Shown here: piece by piece, positions 6,383 to 12,575 of the stretch | Layout of the letters: the number at the start of each line of letters is the position of its first letter | Numbering within the stretch: the first letter of the stretch is position 1 | Source of the DNA: JBFWVD01 sp050246915 | GTDB lineage: Bacteria; Actinomycetota; Acidimicrobiia; Acidimicrobiales; Ilumatobacteraceae | Direction of reading: 5' to 3' | NCBI GenBank assembly: GCA_050246915.1 | Contig: JBFWVD010000115.1 | Location: 1-13,205, forward strand | Length of the DNA: 13,205 nucleotides | The notes under the pieces: model-generated | Databases searched by the model: none | What the model was told of the DNA's origin: nothing | The model's input: only the letters and a program-made list of their open reading frames with translations | Program-made: the position numbers and the translations under genes

Positions 6383-7120
6383 ATGTCCGAGAGCCCGAGG
6401 TTCGCCCACCGCCTGAATCGGGTGGTCCTCAAGCTCTCGGGCGAGGCGCTCGCCGGAGATGTCGGGATGGGTCTGTCCACCGAGATCCTCAGCCAGTTGG
6501 CCAACGAGATCGTCGAGGTCCGCCGCGAGATGGACGTCGAGTTGGCCGTGGTCGTCGGGGGAGGCAACTTCTGGCGCGGCCTCACCGGTGCCGGCGAAGG
6601 CATGGATCGGGCCCAGGCCGACTACATGGGAATGTTGGCCACCGTCATGAACGGCCTCGCACTCCAAGATGCCCTCGAACGGCTGCACCAGCCCACCCGG
6701 GTGCAGACCGCGATCGAGATGGAACGCATCGCCGAGCCGTACATCCGCCGTCGGGCGGTGCGACATCTGGAGAAGGGCCGGGTGGTCATCCTGGCCGGCG
6801 GTACGGGTAACCCGTACTTCACCACCGACACCACCGCCGCGTTGCGGGCCGCTGAGCTCGAGGCCCAGGCGATCTTGAAGGGCACCCATTCAGGGGTTGA
6901 CGGCATCTACACCGCCGATCCCAAGAAGGACCCCACCGCCACCCGCTACGACGAGCTGACCTACATGGACGTGATCAACCAAGGCCTCAAGGTCATGGAC
7001 TCAACCGCCATCACGTTCTGCATGGACAACAGCCTGCCCATCGTGGTGTTCGACGTGCTCGAAGCGGGCAACACCAGAGCCGTTCTCGAAGGCGCTCGCA
7101 TCGGTACGCTGGTCCGGTGA
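6383..7120 (+). CDS. pyrH: UMP kinase
   Basis: Bacterial UMP kinase of the amino-acid-kinase fold, converting UMP and ATP to UDP and ADP; essential for pyrimidine nucleotides and usually regulated by GTP and UTP. The length, 245 residues, matches the family. Motifs: VVLKLSGEALAGD (14-26, ATP-binding Lys), VVVGGGNFWRG (56-66), ADYMGMLATVMNGLALQDAL (79-98, UMP site and hexamer contacts), VILAGGTGNPYFTTDTTAAL (135-154), DGIYTADPKKDP (173-184, nucleotide binding), KVMDSTAITFCMDNSLPIVV (203-222). The segment ILKGTHSGVDGIYTADP replaces the more usual lysine-rich AKxVDGVYxxDP. The stop overlaps the frr start (GTGA), implying translational coupling. Confidence 0.98.
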   Translation: MSESPRFAHRLNRVVLKLSGEALAGDVGMGLSTEILSQLANEIVEVRREMDVELAVVVGGGNFWRGLTGAGEGMDRAQADYMGMLATVMNGLALQDALERLHQPTRVQTAIEMERIAEPYIRRRAVRHLEKGRVVILAGGTGNPYFTTDTTAALRAAELEAQAILKGTHSGVDGIYTADPKKDPTATRYDELTYMDVINQGLKVMDSTAITFCMDNSLPIVVFDVLEAGNTRAVLEGARIGTLVR

Positions 7121-7674
7121 TCGAAGACACTCTGCTCGAAGCCATGGACAAGATGTCCAAGGCCGTTGAGCACACCACCAGCCAGTTCGCCACCGTTCGT
7201 ACCGGTCGGGCCACGCCCGCCCTCGTGGAACGGTTGATGGTCAACTACTACGGCGCTGATGTTCCATTGCAGCAGCTCGCAGGGTTCACCGTCCCCGAGG
7301 CTCGACAGTTGGTGATCAAGCCGCACGACCGTGGGGCTATGAATGCCATCGAGAAGGCGATCCGCGACTCCGACCTGGGCATGAACCCCAACAACGACGG
7401 CGTCGTGTTGCGACTCAACTTCCCTCCGCTCACCGAGCAGCGGCGCAAGGAGTACGTGAAGGTCGTCAAGCACATGGCCGAGGAGGGCAAGGTTGCGGTG
7501 CGCAACGTCCGCCGCGATGCCCGTAAGCACCTCGAAGCAGCCGAGAAGGCTGCCGAGATCTCGAAGGACGATCTGTCCCGGGCCGAGAAGGAGCTCGACG
7601 AGATCACCAGCGAGCACGTCGATCACATCGACAAGGCGCTGGAACGCAAGGAGAAGGAACTGCTCGAGGTCTGA
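7117..7674 (+). CDS. frr: Ribosome recycling factor
   Basis: RRF, 185 residues, the standard length; with EF-G it splits post-termination ribosomes. The three-helix-bundle domain is formed by residues 1-30 plus the C-terminal part, with domain II between. Hallmarks: QFATVRTGRATPALVERLMV (23-42), YYGADVPLQQLA, DRGAMNAIEKAIRDSDLGMN, NDGVVLRLNFPPLTEQRRKE, VAVRNVRRDARKHLE and the end HVDHIDKALERKEKELLEV. The start is GTG 7117, overlapping the pyrH stop by three bases, so no separate ribosome-binding site is needed. In most actinobacteria cdsA follows directly. Here a repeat patch and an unknown gene intervene. Confidence 0.98.
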   Translation: MIEDTLLEAMDKMSKAVEHTTSQFATVRTGRATPALVERLMVNYYGADVPLQQLAGFTVPEARQLVIKPHDRGAMNAIEKAIRDSDLGMNPNNDGVVLRLNFPPLTEQRRKEYVKVVKHMAEEGKVAVRNVRRDARKHLEAAEKAAEISKDDLSRAEKELDEITSEHVDHIDKALERKEKELLEV

Positions 7675-7680
7675 GCCGAG

Positions 7681-7864
7681 GAAGCGAAGCGGACTCGGCG
7701 AAGAAGACAGAGTCTGAGCCCCCTCTGAGCAAGCCGAGCGTCAGCGAGGCGGCGAAGCAGACAGGGCGGCGAAGCAGATTGAGTCTGAGCAAGCCGAGCG
7801 TCAGCCCAGCCTGAGCAAGCCGAGCGAAGCGAGGCGGCGAAGCAGATAGAGCGGCGAAGCCGAT
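7681..7864. repeat. Patch of imperfect direct repeats downstream of frr
   Basis: Non-coding purine-rich stretch built from two motifs. CTGAGCAAGCCGAGCG occurs at 7725-7740, 7785-7800 and 7811-7826; the first two copies are 60 bases apart and identical over 22 bases (7724-7745 and 7784-7805). GGCGGCGAAGCAGA occurs at 7748-7761, 7765-7778 and 7833-7846, with a shortened copy at 7851-7860. GAGTCTGAGC is also shared (7710-7719, 7781-7790). No frame is kept open through the patch on the plus strand. It lies between the frr stop and the hairpin at 7935, in a 343-base gap (7675-8017) that has no supported gene. It may be an intergenic repeat family member or a locally expanded sequence. Confidence 0.85.
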
Positions 7865-7934
7865 CCGACCCGAGCGACATCCTGGCTCGCACTGTCCGAG
7901 ATCGGCACTCCATCTCCATTGCACTGTGCATCTG

Positions 7935-7963
7935 CCGATCGAAGAGGAGCGGCTCTCGATCGG
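7935..7963 (+). terminator. Strong hairpin between frr and the unknown gene
   Basis: CCGATCGA (7935-7942) and TCGATCGG (7956-7963) are perfectly complementary, and GAG/CTC inside them extend the stem to 11 bp with one bulged A. The bases after it, TGTGTTCC, are only mildly T-rich. It could end the rpsB-frr transcript or be a leader structure of the gene at 8018. A small symmetric element, TGCACTGTGCA, lies just before it (7920-7930). Confidence 0.5.
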
Positions 7964-8017
7964 TGTGTTCCATCAGTCCCGCCTAAAGCGTTTCGTGGTC
8001 GAATCGGAAGGATGTAG

Positions 8018-8566
8018 ATGGTGGGCAACGTGGCGTCGGCGAAGGTGCTCGCAGTCATGCCCGACGATCAACTGCTGCGCGTCCGGCGACGCAGCGGAGA
8101 GCCCATCACGGGGTTCGTGTCCAGTGTCGGCGACCGATGGGCGCTCATCCATCGATGCCATGACACGACGCTCGATGGCTACAGCGCCATCCGACTGCGC
8201 GACATCACCGACATCGTCATCGATCCGCGCAGCACGGTCGTGGCTCGGGCCCTCGAGCTGAAGGGCCACGAGTTCGGATGGATCCCGGCGGGCCTCGACT
8301 CGACGGCTGCGGTCCTGGGATGGTGCGCGACCCGTTTCGAGATCCTCACCGTGCATCCCGAGCATCGTCAGCCGAGCACCTGTCATGTGGGCATCGTCGA
8401 GTCGGTGGACGCCAACGCAAAGACGTTCCGCCTCCGTGAGTTGTCGCCGATGGCGCAGTGGTGGGCCGACTCGTTCTCCTGGAAGTTCGCGGATGTCACT
8501 CGGGTCGATGTCGGCGACGCGTACGCCAACGATCTGCTGGCGGTGAACCGCGCCGACGTCCACTGA
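8018..8566 (+). CDS. Unrecognised protein with two similar beta-rich halves
   Basis: 182-residue protein that I cannot assign to a family. It is probably cytoplasmic: there is no signal peptide or membrane segment. Two stretches look alike: residues 25-70 (GEPITGFVSSVGDRWALIHR, then a GYSAIRLRDITDIVID end) and 118-172 (CHVGIVESVDANAKTFRLRE, then SWKFADVTRVDVGD). Both run as G-x-V-x-S-V, a short turn, a hydrophobic strand and a closing D-[IV]-T-x-[IV]-x-[IV]-D strand, like a duplicated small beta-barrel (Sm-like or PRC-like); the fold is inference. The linker 76-117 is helical with GWIPAGLDSTAAVLGW. ATG 8018 has a good ribosome-binding site (GGAAGGA, 8006-8012). The antisense frame over the same region lacks protein-like patterning. 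It lies between frr and cdsA, where other actinobacteria usually have nothing. Confidence 0.75.
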   Translation: MVGNVASAKVLAVMPDDQLLRVRRRSGEPITGFVSSVGDRWALIHRCHDTTLDGYSAIRLRDITDIVIDPRSTVVARALELKGHEFGWIPAGLDSTAAVLGWCATRFEILTVHPEHRQPSTCHVGIVESVDANAKTFRLRELSPMAQWWADSFSWKFADVTRVDVGDAYANDLLAVNRADVH

Positions 8567-8593
8567 TCGGATGACCGGTGATCGGATCGTGTA

Positions 8594-8637
8594 GGGCGTA
8601 TTCAACGCGTGCCCCTCACTGGGAGCGCGTAACGCCC
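8594..8637 (+). terminator. Interrupted stem-loop between the unknown gene and cdsA
   Basis: GGGCGT (8594-8599) pairs with ACGCCC (8632-8637). Inside, ACGCG (8605-8609) pairs with CGCGT (8626-8630), and CCC with GGG around a short loop. It starts 27 bases after the upstream stop and ends 65 bases before the cdsA ATG. No T-tract follows, so a weak terminator and a 5' leader structure are equally possible. Confidence 0.35.
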
Positions 8638-8685
8638 GAACTAGGCTCACGCCCGAGCATCTCGCGGTGGCCTCGCGCCGCCGTC

Positions 8686-8695
8686 GAGGAAGGGA
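8686..8695 (+). promoter_or_regulatory. Ribosome-binding site of cdsA
   Basis: GAGGAAGGGA lies 7 bases before ATG 8703. It favours that start over the in-frame GTG at 8667, which would put this site inside the coding sequence. Confidence 0.65.
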
Positions 8696-8702
8696 CGAGC
8701 CG

Positions 8703-9980
8703 ATGAGCGACGAGCAGGACAAAGACGGCGCATACGACGAGACCGTTGAGGCGATCCGTTATCTGGGCGCCGAGGAGACCATCGACGCCCCACCGCTCCG
8801 CTTCGCTGCCTCCGATGACATGCCGCACTGGTCGAACCCCCCGACGGGCGAGAACGCCCCGGTGTTCGCCGACGAGGCATCGAGTGACGATCTCGACGCG
8901 TGGAGCGCGTTCGGCTCGGCTCCGGTGTGGCGTGAGGATTCCAGCGATGACGGGTTCGATCACATCGCCGATCTCACCAGTGAGGTCCCGTTGAAGGTCG
9001 CGGCGTCGGGTGACCCCGATGACTTCTTCGCATCCCTCGAGCCCGAAGCACCGGCCAAGGTCACGTCGATCTCGTCACGGCAGCGCACGGCCCCTCCGGG
9101 CACCGGGCGTCGCCCCGAGGTGGACGCCAGCCCCGGAACCGCTGGAGCTGGTGGACGTAACATGCCGATGGCGATCGGTGTCGGCGTGGTGTTGATCGGT
9201 GCCGCGTTGGCCTTGTTCAAAGCGGGCCCGCGTTACGGCCTCATCTTGATCGTGGCCATCTTGATCGCCGCGGTCGTCGAGTACTTCGACGCCCTTCGAC
9301 GGGCCAAGTACCAGCCGGCGACCTTGGTCGGTCTCGTGGCCACCGGCCTCATGCCCGTCGCCGCCTACAACGAAGGCACGCGCGGCATGGTGCTGGTGCT
9401 GGCCTTCACCGTGTTCGCCTCGCTGGTGTGGTTCGTGCTGGTCGACACCGAGGCTCGCCCGACGGTGAACGCCGCGCTCACCATCACCGGTGTGGTGTGG
9501 GTCGGATTCCTCGGCTCGTTCGCCGGGCTCATCCTCGCGGTGCGAGATCCCGCCACGGGAGCCGATGATGGCATCGGCATCTTGCTGGCCTGCATCGCCG
9601 GCACCGTGGCTCACGACGTGTGCGCACTGGCCGGAGGGTCCATCGCCGGCCGATCTCCGCTGGCGCCACGCATCAGCCCCAACAAGACCTGGGAAGGCCT
9701 CATCTGCGGCATGGCCGGTGCCATTGTCGCCACGGTGCTGTTGTCCAACTTCCTGCATCCGTGGGACGACGACTGGGCCAATGCCGCCTATCTCGGCATC
9801 GCCATCGCCCTCACTGCCCCTCTCGGGGACCTGGTGGAGTCATTGGTGAAGCGGGACCTCGGCGTCAAGGACATGGGGACGCTGCTCCCCGGTCACGGTG
9901 GCGTCTTCGATCGCTTCGATGCGTTCCTGTTCACCTTGCCGGCCACCTGGTATCTGCTCGAGGTCCTGCACCTGCCGTGA
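8703..9980 (+). CDS. cdsA: Phosphatidate cytidylyltransferase with long acidic N-terminal extension
   Basis: CDP-diacylglycerol synthase: phosphatidate and CTP give CDP-diacylglycerol, the precursor of bacterial phospholipids. 425 residues, against about 270-300 for many homologues. The catalytic signature is intact near the C-terminus (about 380-406): SLVKRDLGVKDMG, then LLPGHGGVFDRFD, including the conserved K-R-D, K-D and the HGG-x-x-DR-x-D end. An earlier conserved loop, RISPNKTWEGLICG, is also present. Several membrane segments start near residue 154 (MAIGVGVVLIGAALALF and following). The first ~150 residues are soluble, acidic and Ser/Asp/Pro-rich, with Trp-containing stretches such as DMPHWSNPPTGE and SAPVWREDSSDDGFDHI, and are probably disordered and cytoplasmic. 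cdsA follows the unknown gene by 136 bases and precedes dxr by 100. Confidence 0.95.
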   Translation: MSDEQDKDGAYDETVEAIRYLGAEETIDAPPLRFAASDDMPHWSNPPTGENAPVFADEASSDDLDAWSAFGSAPVWREDSSDDGFDHIADLTSEVPLKVAASGDPDDFFASLEPEAPAKVTSISSRQRTAPPGTGRRPEVDASPGTAGAGGRNMPMAIGVGVVLIGAALALFKAGPRYGLILIVAILIAAVVEYFDALRRAKYQPATLVGLVATGLMPVAAYNEGTRGMVLVLAFTVFASLVWFVLVDTEARPTVNAALTITGVVWVGFLGSFAGLILAVRDPATGADDGIGILLACIAGTVAHDVCALAGGSIAGRSPLAPRISPNKTWEGLICGMAGAIVATVLLSNFLHPWDDDWANAAYLGIAIALTAPLGDLVESLVKRDLGVKDMGTLLPGHGGVFDRFDAFLFTLPATWYLLEVLHLP

Positions 9981-10080
9981 GCCGACCGGGCCAGGCGGAC
10001 ATGCTCGATGCCCCCCGTCGCTCGGTCGAACGGATCGACCTGACAGCGGATCGGGTCCATGGCGCTGGCAGACTGCTGCG

Positions 10081-11232
10081 GTGAGCACTGCGCGGATCGC
10101 CATCGCCGGGTCGACCGGGTCGATCGGCACCCAGACCCTCGACGTCGTGGCGGCCGAACCTGATCGCTTCGAGATCGTCGCGCTCGGGGTGAATGCCTCG
10201 GTCGACGCGCTCGTCGAGCAAGCCGAGCGATGGCGCCCCAAGGTGGTCGCAGTAGCCGATCCCAGCCGTCGGGCCGAGGTGGCCGCGCGTGTCCCGTTCG
10301 CCCAGGTCGTCGACTCCATGGCCGACCTGGTTGCCGATGCTGACGTCGTGGTGAACGGCGTGGTCGGGTTCGCCGGGCTGCCGGTGACGCTCGAGACGCT
10401 CCGTCAGGGCAAGCGGTTGGCATTGGCCAACAAGGAATCGCTCATCGCCGCTGGCCCCGTCGTGCAGCCGTTGCGGGCCACACCGGGGGCCGAGTTGGTG
10501 CCGGTGGACTCCGAACACTGTGCCATCCACCAATGCCTGCGCTCGTCATTGCGAGGTGAACCCGAGGTCCGTCGACTGGTCCTCACCGCATCGGGGGGTC
10601 CCTTCCGCGGCCGGACCCTCGACGATCTGCGCCACATCACCGTCGAACAGGCTCTTGCTCATCCGACGTGGAAGATGGGTCCGAAGATCACGGTGGACTC
10701 CTCCACGCTGATGAACAAGGGGCTCGAGGTGATCGAGGCGCACGAACTGTTCGGCATCGACTACGACCGCATCGACGTGGTGGTCCATCCGCAGTCCATC
10801 ATCCACTCGATGGTGGAGTTCACCGACGGCGCGACCATCGCGCAATTGTCCTTGCCTGACATGCGACTGCCGATCGCCTACGCCTTGGCCTATCCCGAGC
10901 GGGTGGCCACCAGCTTCGGTGGCATCGATTGGGCCCAGCTGTCGCATCTCGACTTCGAGTTGCCCGACACGGCGACGTTCCGGTGTCTCCGGTTGGCCTA
11001 TGCCGCGGGTCGGATCGGTGGCGCGGCGCCGGCTTGGCTGAACGCCGCCAACGAGATCGCCGTGGCCGCTTTCCTGGATGGACGCATCAGTTGGGCCGAC
11101 ATACCGGGTGTGATCGAATCGACGCTCGACCAGCGTGACAACGCACCCTTGGCATCGGTGGACGACGTGGTGGCGGCCGACGCGTCGGCGCGTCGCTGCG
11201 CTGCGGGTCTGTTGACCGGGGCGGGACGATGA
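10081..11232 (+). CDS. dxr: 1-deoxy-D-xylulose 5-phosphate reductoisomerase
   Basis: Second enzyme of the MEP isoprenoid pathway, converting DXP to 2-C-methyl-D-erythritol 4-phosphate with NADPH and a divalent metal; the fosmidomycin target. 383 residues from GTG 10081. Motifs: NADPH loop AIAGSTGSIGTQTLDV (7-22), VNGVVGFAGL (91-100), LALANKESLIAAG (113-125), metal ligands Asp143 and Glu145 in PVDSEHCAIHQ, substrate loop LTASGGPFRG (168-177), and HPTWKMGPKITVDSSTLMNK (194-213), with Ser207, Asn212 and Lys213 binding phosphate and Glu216 as metal ligand. The C-terminal domain has WLNAANEIAVAAFL. The start is chosen because the Rossmann strand begins right after it; no strong ribosome-binding site is seen. 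The stop overlaps the rseP ATG (ATGA), and a second MEP gene, ispG, follows rseP. Confidence 0.97.
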   Translation: MSTARIAIAGSTGSIGTQTLDVVAAEPDRFEIVALGVNASVDALVEQAERWRPKVVAVADPSRRAEVAARVPFAQVVDSMADLVADADVVVNGVVGFAGLPVTLETLRQGKRLALANKESLIAAGPVVQPLRATPGAELVPVDSEHCAIHQCLRSSLRGEPEVRRLVLTASGGPFRGRTLDDLRHITVEQALAHPTWKMGPKITVDSSTLMNKGLEVIEAHELFGIDYDRIDVVVHPQSIIHSMVEFTDGATIAQLSLPDMRLPIAYALAYPERVATSFGGIDWAQLSHLDFELPDTATFRCLRLAYAAGRIGGAAPAWLNAANEIAVAAFLDGRISWADIPGVIESTLDQRDNAPLASVDDVVAADASARRCAAGLLTGAGR

Positions 11233-12503
11233 GCGCCACCTGGCCACCGCCCGTCATCGATGACCGCCCGGACGACGAACCGCCAGCCGAGGCGCCCGAG
11301 GAGCGTGGCTCTCCAGTCCAGCTGATCGTGCTGCTCGCCGCCATGGCGGCCCTCGGTTTCGTGAAGCCGTACATCCTGCTGGCCATCGTGCTGTTGGTGG
11401 TGATGATCTTCCTCCACGAACTGGGCCACTACGTGACGGCCAAACGCGCCGGCATGAAGGTGACCGAGTTCTTCTTGTTCTTCGGCCCACGCATCTGGAG
11501 CTTCAAGCGGGGTGAGACCGAGTACGGCATCAAGTCCATCCCTGCCGGTGCGTACGTGAAGGTCATCGGCATGAGTTCGCTCGATCCGGCGGTCGACCCG
11601 ACTGAGGAGAAGCGCACCTATCGACACGCCAGCTATCCACGTCGAGTCCTCATGGCCAGTGCCGGTTCACTCATGCACTTCTTCATCGCCTTCGTGCTCG
11701 GCATTGCGTTGTTCGCTGGCTATGGCGTGTACAAGGCCGACTCTTGGAAGATCGGCACGGTCGCGCCCGACTCCCCGGCCGCATCGGCTGGCTTGCTTCC
11801 GGGCGACAAGATCCTGTCGATCGATGGCGCACCGGTCGACGACTACACGAAGATGCGCGACGTGTTCCGATCGAAGCCGGGCGCGACAGTGATGCTCGGT
11901 GTGGACAGCGGTGGGGTGGTGACGCAGCGTTCGGTGACATTGCTCGCTGACTGCAACGGCACCGTCGGACGGCTCGGGATCGCCTCGACGGCGGTTCCGG
12001 TCGATCAGTCCTTGCCACAGTCGATCGTGGAGTCGGGGCGCGTGGTCGTCACCGGCGTGTGGGACAGCGCCGTGGGTCTCGGGAAGCTCTTCTCTCCCAG
12101 TGGAATCCGGGGCTACATCAACACGTTGTCGAACCGTCCGGATGAGTCGGGTGGCTCGGGTGTTTGTGCGTCTGGCACGACCGAGGGGAGACCGTCGTCC
12201 ATCATCGGCATCACCCAGGGTGTCGCTGATTCAGCAAAGGACGGCATGGAGAGCTTGTTGGGCATCTTCCTGGCGATCAACATCGCCATCGGAGTCTTCA
12301 ACCTCATCCCGATGCTCCCGTTCGACGGCGGCCACATCGCCATTGCCACCTATGAGCGCATCCGTGAGATCGGCAAGCCCAACGGCGTGCGCTACCACGC
12401 CGATGTGGCCAAGCTGCTGCCGGTGGTCTACGGGGTGTTGGCCGTGTTCCTGCTGTTGTTCTTGTCGGCCGGGTTCTTGGACATCACGCGCGGCGTGAAC
12501 TGA
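11229..12503 (+). CDS. rseP: Site-2 intramembrane metalloprotease, RseP/Rip1 type (M50)
   Basis: 424-residue polytopic zinc protease cleaving substrates within the membrane; actinobacterial homologues such as Rip1 cut anti-sigma factors and cell-envelope regulators. Residues 1-28 are a polar, acidic Pro-rich cytoplasmic tail. The first membrane helices (31-70) carry the zinc motif HELGH (63-67). MKVTEFFLFFGPRIWSFKRG (76-95) and GIKSIPAGAYVKVIGM (100-115) are family-typical. A periplasmic PDZ domain covers about 174-240 (IGTVAPDSPAASAGLLPGDK onward). The third zinc ligand motif is NLIPMLPFDGGH (358-369, Asp366). Near 300-325 is a polar insert, RPDESGGSGVCASGTTEGRP. ATG 11229 overlaps the dxr stop, so translation is coupled. 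dxr-rseP-ispG is a conserved actinobacterial order. Confidence 0.97.
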   Translation: MSATWPPPVIDDRPDDEPPAEAPEERGSPVQLIVLLAAMAALGFVKPYILLAIVLLVVMIFLHELGHYVTAKRAGMKVTEFFLFFGPRIWSFKRGETEYGIKSIPAGAYVKVIGMSSLDPAVDPTEEKRTYRHASYPRRVLMASAGSLMHFFIAFVLGIALFAGYGVYKADSWKIGTVAPDSPAASAGLLPGDKILSIDGAPVDDYTKMRDVFRSKPGATVMLGVDSGGVVTQRSVTLLADCNGTVGRLGIASTAVPVDQSLPQSIVESGRVVVTGVWDSAVGLGKLFSPSGIRGYINTLSNRPDESGGSGVCASGTTEGRPSSIIGITQGVADSAKDGMESLLGIFLAINIAIGVFNLIPMLPFDGGHIAIATYERIREIGKPNGVRYHADVAKLLPVVYGVLAVFLLLFLSAGFLDITRGVN

Positions 12504-12504
12504 C

Positions 12505-12570
12505 ATGTCAATGTGCATTGACGCTGGTGCTGACGGCGTCGTAGCTGACGCAGTGCTCAACGAAGGCTGA
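12505..12570 (+). CDS. Possible 21-residue peptide between rseP and ispG
   Basis: An ATG one base after the rseP stop (TGACATG) opens a frame of 21 codons ending in TGA five bases before the ispG ATG, so it fills the gap exactly. The product begins MSMCIDAGADGVVADAV and is rich in Ala, Asp, Gly and Val. There is no separate ribosome-binding site; translation would depend on re-initiation after rseP. A frame this short can arise by chance, so this is tentative. The inverted repeat at 12507-12522 overlaps its first codons. Confidence 0.25.
   Translation: MSMCIDAGADGVVADAVLNEG
12507..12522. promoter_or_regulatory. Inverted repeat upstream of ispG
   Basis: GTCAATG and CATTGAC are perfectly complementary with two bases between. 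The palindrome TGACATGTCA (12501-12510), which includes the rseP stop, overlaps it. It may be an operator or a small hairpin affecting ispG expression; no regulator can be named. Confidence 0.35.
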
Positions 12571-12575
12571 GGCCG

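Noticed and set aside
7681..7864. CRISPR array or transposon end
   Set aside because: Repeat units are short, interleaved and unevenly spaced; there are no cas genes, no terminal inverted repeats and no transposase nearby.
7623..7973. Minus-strand frame reading through the repeat patch
   Set aside because: Low-complexity Leu, Arg, Ser and Ala product created by the repeats; no ribosome-binding site and no domain.
7984..8010. Possible WhiG-type promoter (TAAA at 7984)
   Set aside because: The sequence 15 bases downstream (ATCGGAAG) matches the expected GCCGATAA poorly.
7973..8722. 249-codon minus-strand frame opposite the unknown gene
   Set aside because: The plus-strand protein has a good ribosome-binding site and alternating hydrophobic strands; the minus product is Arg, Asp and His rich and unpatterned.
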